Positions 42,545-55,552 of a DNA stretch of 64,000 bases are shown one piece after another (the stretch's first letter is position 1; every line of letters starts with the position of its first letter). The notes below the pieces were generated by a model that made no database searches, was not told the origin of the DNA, and saw only the letters and a program-made list of their open reading frames with translations. The translations under genes were made by a program, and so were the position numbers. Location: assembly GCA_945910005.1 (NCBI GenBank), contig OX246747.1:2278254-2342253 (forward strand), read 5' to 3'. Origin of the DNA: Isoperla grammatica. Lineage: Eukaryota; Arthropoda; Insecta; Plecoptera; Perlodidae.

Positions 42545-43540
42545 ACTCACCAGTTGCCGTCACCAGTACCATTCTGTGGTTCGTTGGTTTTACCCGCCAT
42601 TGATTGACGATGTCCTTTCTTATAATGATATTGGGGGCCCCTGTGTCAATGGTCATCTGTCTCAGTTGGTCACTAACCAAGCCCTCCACAGTCAAGCTGT
42701 TTCCACCGGATTTCATTGTGGAAACCTGGATAACTCCCTCTAGGACAGGGTGGGTTTGAGCCAGCTTTCGCCCCGTAAAGCTGGCTACACCTTGTTTTCC
42801 GCCTTCTTATTAGGCCCACCTTACCCCTCTCCAACGTAGCAAGGAGATTTACATTGTCTCTTCAGGTGACCTCGTTCCCCACACGTCCAGCAGCTGATAG
42901 GACGCTTGTTATCCTGTTCTGGACTCCCTCGCGAACGAAGTTGTTTTTCTAGTGAGAGAATTTTCTCCCTTAGCTCGTTAATAGCATCGTGTCCGGCGTC
43001 CTCCCGCGTCTCCAGTTTCCTTAACTTTAAGTGACCTCGCGAAATATGTTTGGCGGCTTCGAACTCCTGCGCATGTGCGAGTACGCCACTCAACTGCTTA
43101 TGTATACCCAGCCGCAGGGCTTGCTGGGTTTCGCAGTCTCTGAGTCCGTCGATAAAACTCTGCACTGCCAACTGTTACAAGAAGTCATTTGGCGCCGTAG
43201 GGTATGCCTGCCGAACCAGCCGAGCTATGTCAGCCTCGAACTGCTGTAGAGTCTCGCCCGGTTTTCGGACACTCGTCTTCAGTTGCGCCTGGTACACTGG
43301 CTGCATATGTCCGTCGCCATAGCGCATCTCTAAGTTCTGTACTAGTGCCCTGTAGTCCCGTTGTTCTGGTTCAGTGATGGTCTGGAGAACGTTGAGAGCA
43401 TCTCCCCGCAGAGCAATAATGAGGGCGATAGCCTTCTCCATGTCTCCCCACTGGTTGACCGTTGCCGCAGCCTCGAACTGTTTCAAGTATGTGCTCCACG
43501 GAGATCCGCAATCAAAAGTTGGTGGTTTCATTTTAGCTGC
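42545..43540 (-). pseudogene. Gypsy/Ty3-like gag and start of protease
   Basis: Minus strand: MKPPTFDCGSPWSTYLKQF at 43531 opens a gag capsid region with NQWGDMEKAIALIIALRG, RYGDGH and RKPGETLQQFEADI. After a frame break comes a CCHC knuckle (CWTCGERGHLKRQC near 42875) and then a protease start (TIDTGAPNIII near 42650, Asp-Thr-Gly catalytic triad). The retroposon at 42540 cuts the rest. Reverse transcriptase and integrase are absent. Confidence 0.8.
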
Positions 43541-43574
43541 GCTGGAGGGTGTTGCTTCACTTTTAAGAAATTGT

Positions 43575-44239
43575 ATGAACTAACTGAAAAGTAATTCAAT
43601 TACTTCATAAAGTAACTATAACTGTAACTGAATTACTTTACAAAAGTAACTTTTACAACACTGATTTTATGGCCATGGAAGGAAAGAAATCTGAGGTGTG
43701 GCCATTTAAAACAAATGTATAATATGCATAAACTAAAATAGGAACAAATGAAGAAATAAAGATTAGAGAACCAATATAGAGCTGGTGATGTGTAATGCAC
43801 AACGCTTTAATTTAATTCCGAGGGTTGCCGATTCGATACCCGCTACCAGTAATTCTGACTGAAGGTTTTTCTCAGTCACGAGGTGCATGCTTGGATTAAG
43901 ACGAACTAACAGCCCTTGTTCATTCCTTCCCCATTTCATCATCTAAGAGGGGCATGGCATGTCCCTGGGGTGGTTTTTGTCAACAAATTGTATTTATTAG
44001 AGACTAGACATAACAGACAATTAACTACATTTAATGCAGCAAATTAAAAACTTCTTCTCAGAAATATTTCACAATAATTTACATCCCTGCACCTACCAAA
44101 TTGGTTTTCTGTATGCCAGTGATGAAATGCTGTCACTGTGTCCGTTTTAGTTTTCACATTATGCAATTTACAAGTTTTGTCGCAGCTGCCCATTGCAAGC
44201 CTGAAACATAGACAAATTAAGATGTTTACAAAATTTCAC
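43575..44239. other. Spacer with low-complexity and tRNA-like scrap
   Basis: 43580-43665 is made of AGTAACT/AATTACTT motifs. Around 43828-43850, GGTTGCCGATTCGATACCC resembles a pol III B box, possibly a decayed tRNA-derived SINE. Nothing else was recognised. Confidence 0.3.
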
Positions 44240-44605
44240 ATCCCGTCTGGGCCCGGGAAAGAATAGGCCCAGGGTGACTCTGCCAATCGTAAGAGGCGAC
44301 AAAAGGAGACCCGTCTGAGCCCGGGTTGACCCCCAGCCAGATTGGGCGCGGTAAAACCTAGCCCGGCGGAGCTTGGGGTAGAATAGGCCCAGCGTGACTC
44401 TGCTAGTCGTAAGAGGCGACGAAAGGAGACCCTGACCTCTTACCCCCCCCCCCCCCCCCCCCACTGTCCCACTGAAGATTTCTCCTCCCACATGGCCCTG
44501 CCCTCCCTTGCTGGACTCCCCTTATGACGACTCCCGCGATATACATGGACCTGATTCGGAAGACGTCGTGTGACCTAAGCTGTCGAGTACGTCGTTAAAC
44601 ACTAC
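44240..44605 (+). mobile_element. SINE-like retroposon, repeated head
   Basis: Two or three head units in tandem (TAATAGGCCCAG-type at 44265 and 44380; GAGGCGACAAAAGGAGACCC and a variant), then a poly-C run at 44446-44463, the CTGAAGATTTCTCCTCCCAC segment and a distinct tail ending GTACGTCGTTAAACACTAC. Confidence 0.75.
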
Positions 44606-45525
44606 TAATCAACATCATACAAAATTTCACTGGTGAAAAATGCCATTCGTATAAGTTAATTTAGTAACCAGTAGTATTGTACATAATACAAATATTAATA
44701 TCTATCTACACAATATTTGTATTGTACACAGTGTTGTTTAGTAGCGCGCTACAAGTAGCGTGTTACTTTTTTCGGTAGCGAGACTGGTAGCGCGCTATAT
44801 TTGAAAATGCGGTAAAGTAGCGAGTAGCAAGCTACTTTATACGAGTATTTGTAGCGAAAAATCGCTGCTACTCTATTTTTGCAATTTTGCAATACAATAT
44901 AAAATATAAAACCTCTTACAGACATATATTTGTGGCTTCTAAGTTGTTGATAACATTATTTTCATAAACATAAAAATGATCATTGGTAAGAAAGCCTAAA
45001 TTTTCAAAGAAATTATTAAATAGTAGGTACGCCTGGTCCTTTATAACAAATTAAAGTAGCTGTAAAGTAGCGTCACTACTTTTTTTGAGTAGCTGTACAA
45101 GTAGCGAGCTACTTACAAATTACAGTTGCTGAAAAGTAGCTAAGTTACTTTCAAAGATCAAGTAGCTGTAGCTGTAACAGTGCTACTTTTAAAAAGTAGC
45201 TTTAATAATACTGATAGTACAGTGTTTTACTGGATAATAAATGATATTAGTACAATGGAGATCATATTTTACCAGTACAATTTTGTAAATTATTGTCATT
45301 TGCAAGATTATGGTTAAATACTTATCCTAAGTACCCAAATTTAAGTATATATATAATTAATTTTCTGTATGTAGGCATACATACAAATACAATACAACAT
45401 TCTTAAATCTTTATAAATGGAAGTAACAAGTACATGATTGATTTAACTAATTAATTAATTTATTTGCTTAGGGCACAAGCTGTGTGTGGGATGTAGTCCG
45501 GGTTTTCTTTATAAATGAAATCCTT
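44606..45525. other. Spacer with AGTAGC-rich repeat
   Basis: 44735-45210 is built of GTAGCG/AGTAGC/GTTACTT motifs in both orientations, a type of low-complexity block often seen in old DNA-transposon remnants. No gene. Confidence 0.45.
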
Positions 45526-45785
45526 GGCCCGGATTCACAAGGAGTTCCAAGTCTTTTAAGGTCTTATCTCTAAGACCGGCCAACTTTGAACCTCTTATAA
45601 AACCAGAAAATATCTTAAAACAGATTTTAAAACATGTTATTGCGATATTTATTATATCCTTGTTCTCACCGGAAATAAGTAACTTTTTGTGTGACGTGGG
45701 TCTGGCTTTACAAGATGTTCAAAAGTTATGCCAGTCTTAGATATAAGACCAAAATAGGACTTAAAACCTTTTGTGAGTCCGGGCC
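45526..45785. mobile_element. 260-bp MITE-like element, GGCCCGG termini
   Basis: Imperfect terminal inverted repeats of about 50 bp: GGCCCGGATTCACAAGG at the left, and at the right the inverse of GGCCCGGACTCACAAAAGG. Both contain a GGTCTTAT...CTAAGAC core. No clear target duplication. Confidence 0.75.
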
Positions 45786-47700
45786 CAGATATTTGAAAGG
45801 AAACATTAACAAATCAAATCAAAAATTACTTTTATTTTCCATCATTGTCCAACGCATCTGTATGTCAGGTATAAAAAGATGAAATACTGCCATAAGTAAT
45901 GTAGAAGTATATTTGACATAATGATATAAGCATTTTAGCATCTATTATATTATCATTTTGACAATGGTGGCCATTTGGTAAGCCAGTTTGATCTGAATTG
46001 CAGTCCTTCAAACCCTCACTTTTTTTCGAATCAATAATGTTATTTTTACTCAAAATGAATGCTTCAAAACAACGTGTAAGGTACATCTAATTCAATGCTG
46101 AACTGTTTTCATCTAGTAATGTAAGTAAGTAAATCAAACTCATGCTCATGCTTGTACAGCTGTGGGTGTTATCTCGTTCTCAACCAAATCTGGGGTGAGG
46201 GACAGTGATTTATTATTTGACAAATAACTTAATCCTTATACATAGTCTTTTTCAGATGTAGATCTGCATTCCCGCCAACTAGAATGGTGAAAAGTACGTG
46301 CAAAGAGATTTAAAATGCAAAACTCTACTACATGTAGTCAATAGTAGTATAAACACCAAAACATACCCTTCTAGGCCAACCTCAGCAATTTTCGTTATGG
46401 ATAACAAATGGTGTTTTTTAGCTTTAAATCGAAACGCTAAAGTGCGGTACACTTTTTTTTGTACAGTAGTCTTTTTAAGGCAGTAATGAGTTGTGGTATT
46501 GCATTTAAAGGGTTAAGTCCCAAAAATTTGTTGCTGTGAGTCATCTTTGTATAAGCAGCTATGGAATGTTTGTCCTGAAAAGGTAAATAAATTGTGAGAT
46601 CAGTTTATTTTGTTATAACAATTGAAAATAAAACTTACAATGGTTTTGCATGTATTGCCATCCTTTCAAAAACAGTTTTTGTGGGCCAATTTTTTTAAAA
46701 TGGAAAATCAAAATTCATTTGTTGAAAACGACAAGAGATAGTTTAGCATGTTGCTTGTATTTCTTAAATTATGGATGGACAACAGAACATATATTATTGT
46801 TTTATTATTTTTCTTGTTCTAGATTTTTATTTTATATAGTTAAGTAGTTTGTTTTGTTGGTGTTGTTATTGTTATTTATGATTTCATTATTATTTATTGT
46901 TTGCATATCCTTATAGTTTTATTTAAGGTCCTCCTTTGTAAATCAGTTTTTATAACTGAATAGGTTAGACATTAAATAAATAAATAAAATATTGATTTGA
47001 TTGGTTTAGTTTACTAGGTGTACTTGTGTGCTTTTTATAACATGCACATGTTTGTAATACAGAAAGCTTAATAAATGAAATAAATGAGAAACTTGCATCT
47101 GAATCTGCTATGCAAAATTCATTGATACTTTGGAATATGTATCCATATTTTGTCTAGCTAATTCCTTAAGGATGTGAGCTACTGCAACGACATAAACCCC
47201 AATTATTAATTTGAAATCACTCACGTTTCTTTCAGTTCCGGGAATCCGAGCTCGATAACAGCAGGCTCACCAAATAAAATGTATTCAAACCTTAAACCTA
47301 AATTGGAGAGACATGGATAACTTCAATTAAGACATAAATAGATAGCATAATATTAATTTGCATAAACGTTCATATACATTGCTTGCTCTAATTGTATAGC
47401 AGAGAGATGAAGCAAAGAAAATCAAATCGTATAAAGCTTAACTGGAACAAATTATAACAATGTAAATTGTAATTTTTAATGACAATAGGTAAATCTTCAT
47501 ATTTTATTTTTTTGTGTACGTCACTACGATGGGTGAGGCAACCCCATTCAGCCATACCGGTACTTGAATGACAGCAGAACAGCTGTCAAAATATTTACTG
47601 ACCTGATGCCGAAGCAATCGACAATCTTTTAACTGTAAACGTCTAACAGTGATTGTTTGATATAGTTTTTGTATGTACCGTATACTGTAACGTTTTAACA
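45786..47700. other. AT-rich spacer with LINE-type tail
   Basis: 46925-46985 (TTATAACTGAATAGGTTAGAC then TAAA repeats) looks like a LINE 3' end. No coding region is supported in this stretch. Confidence 0.4.
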
Positions 47701-47707
47701 CTGCTTT

Positions 47708-47965
47708 TCAGCCTTTGATTTTGTGTTCGGTTGCCCCGTGTTGTTGTTCAACAGCACGTGTTTCCTCTAGCTGTTGCAGCTCCTCCCGCAGACTAGCAAT
47801 CTGTGCTACTACGTCGGCCTTGATTTGGTCAACGTCCTTCCGCATGTCACTAATTTTATTCATTATTTTACCCTCTATTTCTTCTTTTACACTCTCAATA
47901 CACCGTTTCATTTCATCATGAATTTTCTTCATCTCTTCTTTCGCCTCTTCTTGCCCCCTCCGTGA
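47708..47965 (-). other. Coiled-coil ORF, unassigned
   Basis: The minus strand encodes 74 residues from 47932, MKKIHDEMKRCIESVKEEI, followed by heptad-like KISDMRKDVDQIKADVVAQ and IASLREELQQLEETRA. The upstream sequence is Lys/Arg-rich and broken by stops. Similar coiled coils occur at the N-terminus of some gypsy gag proteins, but nothing else here supports that. Function unknown. Confidence 0.4.
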
Positions 47966-48104
47966 CTCTTCAAGTCCTTTTTTACCTCTCCTTTCGCCTC
48001 TTCTTGCCTTTTCTGTGACTCTTCCTGTCCTTCCTTCGTCTCTTTTTTCATGCCTGCCATCAACTCTTTAACAGCTGTTGGATTTGGGCTGCCATCCCTT
48101 TTCC

Positions 48105-48267
48105 CCTTTCCTCACGCGCTCTCCTACTTGCCCCTTTCCTCCAAAGAGCCCCTAATTTCATCGTCATTATCACCCACTCATCGTCATTATCACCAACTCA
48201 TCGTCTTGATTAGCCAAGTTGCATAAATATAAGACATTAAGCCCAAATATCAATCAATCAATCATGG
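48105..48267 (+). mobile_element. SINE-like retroposon, 3' part
   Basis: From CCCTTTCCTCACGCGCTCTC to the tail (AAGACATTAAGCCC plus CAATCAATC), with an internally duplicated CACTCATCGTCATTATC segment. Confidence 0.8.
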
Positions 48268-48291
48268 TTTTTCTCTGAGCTCAAGTTTGTA

Positions 48292-48672
48292 CCCTGCCCA
48301 GGAACTGCTACCTTATCGTGGTGGGCAGGTTTGCGGGCTTTGGTGATCCCGAGAGCTATGCCGGCGGAAGCGTATGCTTCTGGTAGGGCCACCCAAGCCG
48401 GACTGGTCGAGGAGGAGAAGTCAGACGAAGTGCAGTCCACACCCCAATCCCCTTTCCCCCCCACTGTCCCATTGAATATTTCTCCTCCCACTTGGCCCTG
48501 CCCTCCCTTGCTGGACTCCTGTATGACGACTCACGCGACGTACAATGGATCTGATTCGGATGTGGCTTTATTCTTCATTATCATCTTTCTCATCTTCATT
48601 ATCACCCGCTCATCGTCTCGATTAGCCATCGTTGCATAAATATGAGACGTTAAGCCCCATTAATCAATCATC
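48292..48672 (+). mobile_element. SINE-like retroposon, near full length
   Basis: Starts at CCTGCCCAGGAACTGC and ends at CCCCATTAATCAATCATC. It closely matches the 384-bp copies. Confidence 0.9.
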
Positions 48673-48679
48673 ATCTAGC

Positions 48680-49201
48680 GGGCCGAACGTTTAAGGTTGC
48701 GCTTGGCAACGTGTTATCGGACTTAAAACCTGTAGAGGCTGGTGTCTCACAAGGCTCCATCCTTGGGCCACTTTTATCCTGTATTTTTATTAATGACATG
48801 CCTCAAATGGCGGGGGTCATCTACGCGCTCTATGCGGATGATACTGCGCTTATGGTCCGCTCCTGGAGAGCATAAATAGTATTTGATAAGTTGCAGGAGG
48901 CCCTGCGGCAGTTAGAACGTTGGTATACGTAGTGGAGAGTGAAAGTTAACGTGGATAAAAGCGTGGCGATCCTGTTTTCCAAGGCAAAAAGAAATAAGGT
49001 AAACGAGCACGATGACCTCATATTCTTTGATGAGGTAATAGCCAAAAGCAAGCAAGCCAAGTATCTTGGAGTTCTGTGTGATAGCAAACTCAGCTGGGCC
49101 GCGCATATTAAGTATGCTGCGGGGAAGGCCAGAGACAGGATGGCGCAGCTTCTCCCTTTACTCAGGAGAAGATGTGACGCTATCGGCAAATGCAGAACTT
49201 A
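48680..49201 (+). pseudogene. Jockey-like LINE reverse transcriptase fragment
   Basis: Encodes AGVSQGSILGPLLSCIFIND, then YALYADDTALMVRSW (catalytic YADD), then KVNVDKSVAILFSKAKR and AKYLGVLCDSKLSWAAHI. These are the palm and thumb parts of a reverse transcriptase. Stops at 48873 and 48931 break the frame. The fragment is truncated on both sides. Confidence 0.85.
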
Positions 49202-50429
49202 AAAATATAAGATTTAAATTGGGCGCCAGACACTAGGTCAAAAGTAGAGCACAAGACACTCTTATCTTTTAATATAATAATTTATAATTAAATTTTATAA
49301 TTAATTTACTTACTGTAAGTGAAGTATTCTGGAATGTCAGACAGTTTAGGGAATCAGTGTTACATTAACAATCATATTTAAAAATCACAAGGTGAATAAC
49401 TTCTTAAGACATTTTACAATTAATGAAAGAAGATTCTGTTATAGTAATGATAAATGGAACCAAATAGGCTATTATTTGTTGATGGATAGTTCATGTTATT
49501 GTTTATTAAATTATTGGAACCAGAATGTTTCGCAAAAAGGCCTTTTAATATTTACGTTCACTGCACACGGTTCATTGTTATTATTGAATTTGATTTATTG
49601 TTTGAATGTTACTGCATATTTACGTGATGATGTTCTTAAAGGTCTAGAAGGTCATGGAACTTCGTCGAAGTCCACCGAAGCTTGGGCGGCGAAGACGGGC
49701 GGCCTGCCCTAGTCCGCGGACGTAGTCGACTAAGTTGACAATTTTCACATCATTTAAATAAAATATGTGCTCTACTGGCAGAAATTACTTCTTGTAGGTG
49801 TAGTGATCTACCGTAGGCTTTTTGTTTTGAAGATAACCACAACGTTTACATAGCTATGGCTGCGCCGGAGTAGTACAGGTCCGACCCTTATGGCGACGTG
49901 AAGCTAACTCTCTTGCTCGGTCCGCTTCGCAGTCTCTAAACCACGCATCGAAGTTTCCAGAAGATTCCAAGCCTCAGGCCATCACGTACGCCCGCTTGGA
50001 ACTGCGTCGTAGTAAAATATCGCCCCACTCTGGTGGCCTTGGAAGACTTTTGGTTTTGTCCGCTAGATGGCGCCTGGTGTCGGGACGACAACTTGTAAAG
50101 TAGATGACGTGGTTTTACTATTGTATTATGCATTAATTTATTCACTTTTAATTAACATGTCCGTTAAGAATTATTAATCCAAGTAAAATTTAATGAAGTA
50201 AATTAACGAATTACTAAACATCAGTAACAAGCCAGTTTGAATATAGTGAATGAGCATCAGGAGGGCTATTCTGTTACAAAGAGAAGGGCTGAGTATTGAG
50301 AACGGATGTAGAATCTGCAATTTTAATCTGCATGTAGGACAAGAGAATGCCGTGGCAAACTCCATTAAACACCTATTCCGAGTATTATCTCTCTAAAGGT
50401 AGTCTGAATTTCAATCGCTTCATAACTTT
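49202..50429. other. Spacer, nothing recognised
   Basis: GC-richer patches at 49660-49735 and 49930-50090 are open on the minus strand but match nothing I know. Confidence 0.35.
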
Positions 50430-50575
50430 ATGAGACATGACTCCCCGCCCTCCCACTGGCCTTTTACCTCTTAACACACCCCATCATCTTCATAATTCAC
50501 CTACTTATTGTCTCGATTAGCCTCGTTGCAAAAATATGAGACGTTAAGCCCAAATATCCATCTATCTAAGCTTGG
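50430..50575 (+). mobile_element. SINE-like retroposon, 3' part
   Basis: Starts in the CCCTCCCACTGGCC region and ends with ATGAGACGTTAAGCCC and ATCCATCTATC. Confidence 0.75.
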
Positions 50576-50990
50576 AGCCCGGTGGTCGGTAGAGAGCCAC
50601 TAGTTCCAAGTAGCCGAGCTGGGTTTTAACTGCGACGCCTGCTGTTTCTAGTTTTCCAGTTGTGGGGATGTAAAGTCGTGGACAAGAAGAGATTCGTCCC
50701 AGGTACTAGCGAACCTCTACCCCCACTACTCAACCAACCCCAGACTGAGCGCACGGCCGGCAGCCGCTCGAGAATAGAAAAAAAAGGTCTCGTGCCGAAC
50801 AATACCCTTTTGTTTCAAACACTTTATACAACGAAATATTTCAATTCATATCGATGTTCATAAATATGTAATCTAATCGCTATTCTGATCATGTACCTTT
50901 TTGAGTTTTTTCTGTATCTTTATTTTAAGTTATTTCATTAGTGCTTGGAATTATAAAAGATTAGTAGCTTAAAATCTGTTTGCAAGCAAC
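50576..50990. other. Spacer, nothing recognised
   Basis: No supported feature. Confidence 0.35.
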
Positions 50991-50991
50991 A

Positions 50992-51570
<579 letters not shown>

Positions 51571-52044
51571 TACTGTTGTTGTTATTGTTGTTTTTGTATT
51601 TTTATATTTTAGTTTATAAATTTGTCATTACCCACTAACTTTATGCGATACTTACAAATGACACAATAATGTATTCTTCGTTTATTTCACTTTAAAATAC
51701 AGCTAGAGAAAAAAGTAAAAAAGTTTTATGATTAGCGTAACAAGAATATTCAAGACTTGCCATGCTCATAATGGGTTTGTAAAAAAAAAAGAAATAATAT
51801 GAAAGTTTCAAGTACTGATGGTCACTTTTCTTGGCGAGAGATAATTAGGGTCGACCCTTCGAGAAAGACCCTGAGGTCCGGTCGCCGCTATTGTCAAGCG
51901 GGTGGCTTTAGTCGCCATCTGTTCAAGCGGAGACGAGTGGGGGTAAAAGAGGGGTAAAATTTCCCCTCATTTGGACTAATCTTTTGCTGTCCTCGACCGT
52001 AGATGCTGTGGTGCTGGACATCGCTGCGTACCAGGACTGCAACT
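51571..52044. other. Spacer, nothing recognised
   Basis: No supported gene. Confidence 0.35.
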
Positions 52045-52090
52045 CCATTAGCCTCGTTGCAGAAATATGAGACGTTAAGCCTTAATATCA
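52045..52090 (+). mobile_element. Tail-only retroposon copy
   Basis: GATTAGCCTCGTTGC-type sequence followed by ATGAGACGTTAAGCC, directly beside LINE endonuclease sequence. Confidence 0.7.
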
Positions 52091-53230
52091 TCTTCTTGGG
52101 TTCTGGAGGTCTATCAGTTCTGTGGACGGTGTAATTTGCGATGTTGAGCGTCGTCTTGTCAGCCAGGTGCGTCTCGGGTAGTAGTAGCGCATGGATGTTA
52201 TGTTGCTGTAAGAAGTGCGGTAGTTCTTGTTTTCTTTGCTGTATGCCATTGGCATTCCAGGCGGCTACATTAAATGTCTGTCCTTAAAGGTGTGCAGGCA
52301 TTTTGGATTGAGGTTTTTGCTGCTTGAACGAGTGTTTTGATGAGATGGACTCGTGCGTGGTATTGTTGGTTCAGAGGTCTTGGTCGCGGCGGCGTAAGAG
52401 AATCCCTCCCGTCTTGTTGGTGGTAATGGCACAGGGGCCGAGGTTGTTCTTGGTGTTCTTTGCGAAGACTGCTGTGCTTTTCGTGCTGATTGTTTGTTTC
52501 CAGGCTGCTTTGCAAGTACTCGTTCATAGACCGGGCACCGGCGGTAGCTTGCCGGGAGCGGGCCTCTGCAGTGGCAGCAGGTTGCAGGTGTATCTCTTGG
52601 TTTCCCGCAGAGAGTGCTCTTGTGTTCTCCCGCACATTTGAAACAGCGGGGGCGCGAATCGCAGAAGAGGCTCGAGTGGCCAAACCCCTGGCAGTTAAAG
52701 CACATGCGTGCGAGGGAGCCTTGTTTGTATTGTTCTGTCGTGACCCGAGTGTAAAGGAGTGTCTTTAGTTCTTGTGGCGATTTACGTCCTGGTCCTGCTT
52801 TGGTTGTTACCACGTAGAGTGGCAGTCTTGTGTGTTGCGCATCTCGCTTCTTGAGTTGGCGGACTTCTTGCGCCGCGTAGCCTTGGTCGGCTAGGGCGTC
52901 TAGGACATCCTTCTCCAGGACGAGGCGTGGAGCCCACGGATGACAAACCTGGATTGCTTTTGGTCCTCGTTTGCGTACGTGTGGTACTGCAAGTTGTTTT
53001 GTTTGAGGGTCTGGATGCAAGCTCGATGGTCGGCGTAGTCGGCAACCTTGATGCTTACAGCTCCATCAGCCAGGTGCGTCGGTATGATCTTGGTCGGTTT
53101 GGGGTGGGTGGTGTTGCTGAGCCAGGACTGCGAATGCGTTCGCCGTCTTGACAATCTCTGTCAGGTCGTCAGTACTGTTTCTGCGCGCTCTGCGCTTACG
53201 CTTGGGCTGGATGAAGCCTCTTTTGTCTGA
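52091..53230 (-). pseudogene. Jockey-like LINE ORF1 and start of endonuclease
   Basis: In minus order, an ORF1 begins near 53230 with FIQPKRKRRAR. Then come HLADGAVSIKVADYADHRAC, VLDALADQGYAAQEVRQL and LPLYVVTT (a PRE_C2HC-type region). Three zinc knuckles follow (CFNCQGFGHSSLFC, CFKCAGEHKSTLC, CCHCRGPLPASYRRC), and the ORF ends at 52265. The next frame encodes VAAWNANGIQQRKQELPHFL and LLLPETHLADKTT, the start of the apurinic-type endonuclease of ORF2. The rest is cut at 52090. Frameshift near 52915. Confidence 0.85.
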
Positions 53231-53235
53231 GTCTT

Positions 53236-53661
53236 CTATTCCGCTGTTCTTACTAGTTGGTATATATCATCAGCAATTTTAGAGTCTTTCTTAGATGAGA
53301 GGGAGTTTGTGCCGACGTGGATAATCAAAGTTTTGACAGAGAAATCAACTGTTGATTTATCCAGTCTTGCTTGGAGTTGATATGGTTGTATACCCGAGTA
53401 TGTGGCAAGTTGATACATTTTCTTGTCATTTATTGCATGACATCCAGCGAACATTGAGTCAGAAATAACTTTGTTTATTTGCTTACCCGTGCATGCTTCT
53501 AGTGGCTGTGGATTAGGCCTAGGCCTAGCAGCATGAGGGTCTGCATTTTGATTAGGCCTACCCCCACTGGTAGGCCTAGGCCTATTTGCATGTGATATGG
53601 GCATGCTAGGCTTACCGCCTGAGCTTTGTGAGCTTTGTGGTGCAGGACTAGGCCTAGTCAT
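53236..53661 (-). other. SGNH-hydrolase-like ORF
   Basis: The minus strand encodes 141 residues. It has a Pro/Arg/Ser-rich N-terminus, then VISDSMFAGCH (block I-like, Ser), YSGIQPYQLQARL (block II-like Gly) and LIIHVGTNSL (block III, Asn). These are SGNH/GDSL hydrolase blocks. The final catalytic Asp-His block is not present. A GTAAGA donor could end it after IYQL. Such domains occur in some LINE ORF1 proteins, and it sits directly upstream of LINE ORF1, so a retroelement origin is likely. Confidence 0.5.
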
Positions 53662-53675
53662 GTGTGTTTCCTGGT

Positions 53676-53981
53676 TTATACGTGGCCCGAGTTTGGTATT
53701 TCATTTGTATATAGGCCTTGGTGAGTGTATAGTAGTGTAAGTGATATAGTAAGTGAGATGTATATTTGGTTTATTTTGGTTTCCAGCGCATTGAAATCGA
53801 TTTGGCCTAGGTTTAGTAAACACGGGCCTAGGCCTACGCCTAGGCATGTAGGTGCATGTCTTATGGTAGGCCCAGTATTTATAATGTTTCGTTGATTTAT
53901 CCCGTAAATTATACTGTCAGTTTCTTCATTGACCAAGTCATCGATATTCTCGTCAAGGCTCTTCTTAAGATATTGTGCCAT
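53676..53981 (-). other. Possible upstream ORF, unassigned
   Basis: A minus-strand frame starting MAQYLKKSLDENIDDLVNEE at 53979, acidic at the start, then low-complexity sequence derived from TAGGCCTAGG repeats. It may be the first exon of the SGNH-like gene. No family recognised. Confidence 0.3.
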
Positions 53982-54797
53982 GTTTTCGTGTTACTTTGAG
54001 GTTAGGATTTCAACGTTTGCACGCGGTTAGACTTGCTTTCGCTATTTTTGCGGACGTAGGCATCCAATTGTTGTTAGTTTCATTTTATAAGTGAATGTTA
54101 TGACTTACCAATTATCTGTATTGAATCAGCTAATTTTAAGTGTTTTTAGATTTCATTTAGCTGTTTATTTAGAGTGATAGCCTAGGCCCTACCCAATGGC
54201 TAAAATGCTCGTTTTGCATTTACATTTCACAAAAACCACTGCAGAATCGCTACTGATAACAATTACACACCTTCCTTAATCATAAATGTTCATTATTTTT
54301 CCGTCATAGTAGTTGAAGGAAACTGTTTTTAACCACAATTTGAATTTATTTGAAGAGCCCAAGCCCTCGCACGTCACACGGCCGCCATCCAGGTTAGTCC
54401 CCAGGTTACTCCAACGCAAAGCCAAAGCCTTTAAAAAGCGTAGAATGTAACCCGACTCGGCGAGCCGAGCGAAGTGCTTTACTTGCGTGAAGGGTTTTCC
54501 AGGCAGATCCTGTTAAGACAGATGGAATTTACTCCCTTTTCTTTCTCAATGAGTTCTTTTTGGGTGTCCCTGGCCAAAAAAGTGTCTCTTCAAACACTCC
54601 TTTAAGTGATTTTGAGCAAGATGGGTTGTTGTTCCCCTCCACAGGGCAGGTGTTCAATTGATGATGTACTTGTGTTGGGTGTTATTTGTAGTGCCGGTAC
54701 GGGTGGAGTTTTTGGAAGTAAAGCTGGTGAAATATCCGTAGAAGTATGGTGATTTCGAGGATACATTAACCCCATGATTAGCCTTCAAATAAAAACA
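53982..54797. other. Spacer, nothing recognised
   Basis: No supported gene. Confidence 0.35.
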
Positions 54798-55250
54798 CAA
54801 GTGACCCGTCTCGGCCCGGGGTAGAATCAGCCCAGAGTGACTCTGCTAGTCGTACGAGGCGACAAAAGGAGACCCTTCCCCTCCCCTCCCACTGTCCCAC
54901 TGAAGATTTCTCCTCCCACATGGCCCTGCCCTCTGCCCAGGGACTGCTACCTTATCGTGGTGGGCAGGTTTGCGTGCTTTGTTGATCCCGAGAGCTATGC
55001 CGGCGGAAGCGTATGCTTCTGGTAGGGCCACCCAAGCCGGACTGGTCGAGGAGGAGAAGTCAGACGAAGTGCAGTCCACACCCCAATCCCCTTTCCTCCC
55101 CTTTCCCCTTTCCTCACGCTCCCTCCTACTTGCCCCTTTCCTCCAAACAGCCCCATATTTCATCTTCGTATATCACCCACTCATTGTCTCGATTAGCCTC
55201 GTTGCAAAAATGTGAGACGTTAAGCCCAAATATCAAATATCAATCAATCC
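54798..55250 (+). mobile_element. SINE-like retroposon, long form with head
   Basis: Same head-body-tail order as 3019-3445. A 25-nt G-run follows at 55299-55324. Confidence 0.85.
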
Positions 55251-55552
55251 GGTTTGGGCCCGGGGTAGAACCAGGCGCGTAGGAACTCTAAATCAAATCG
55301 GGGGGGGGGGGGGGGGGGGGGGGGAAGGCGATACATTTTCTTGCTATATTACTTAGTTATTTCTCGATTTTTAGGCTTAAATAAATACGTTTTGAGTATC
55401 TAGTTTTGCTGAAAAATTGGCATTTGCATCTAAAATTGCATAGTTCTTCTTGTAGACTTGGCCGACGTGATAAGTTATAGGTCTTCTCCGCAGGTTATCC
55501 CTTTATGCACTGCTCTGATACGCTGCGTCGTTTCTTTTCTTGACCTCTTTGT
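55251..55552. other. Spacer with poly-G run
   Basis: G-run at 55299-55324. Nothing else recognised. Confidence 0.5.

Noticed and set aside
43828..43850. tRNA gene
   Set aside because: Only a B-box-like string is visible. No cloverleaf, A box at correct distance or anticodon stem could be drawn.
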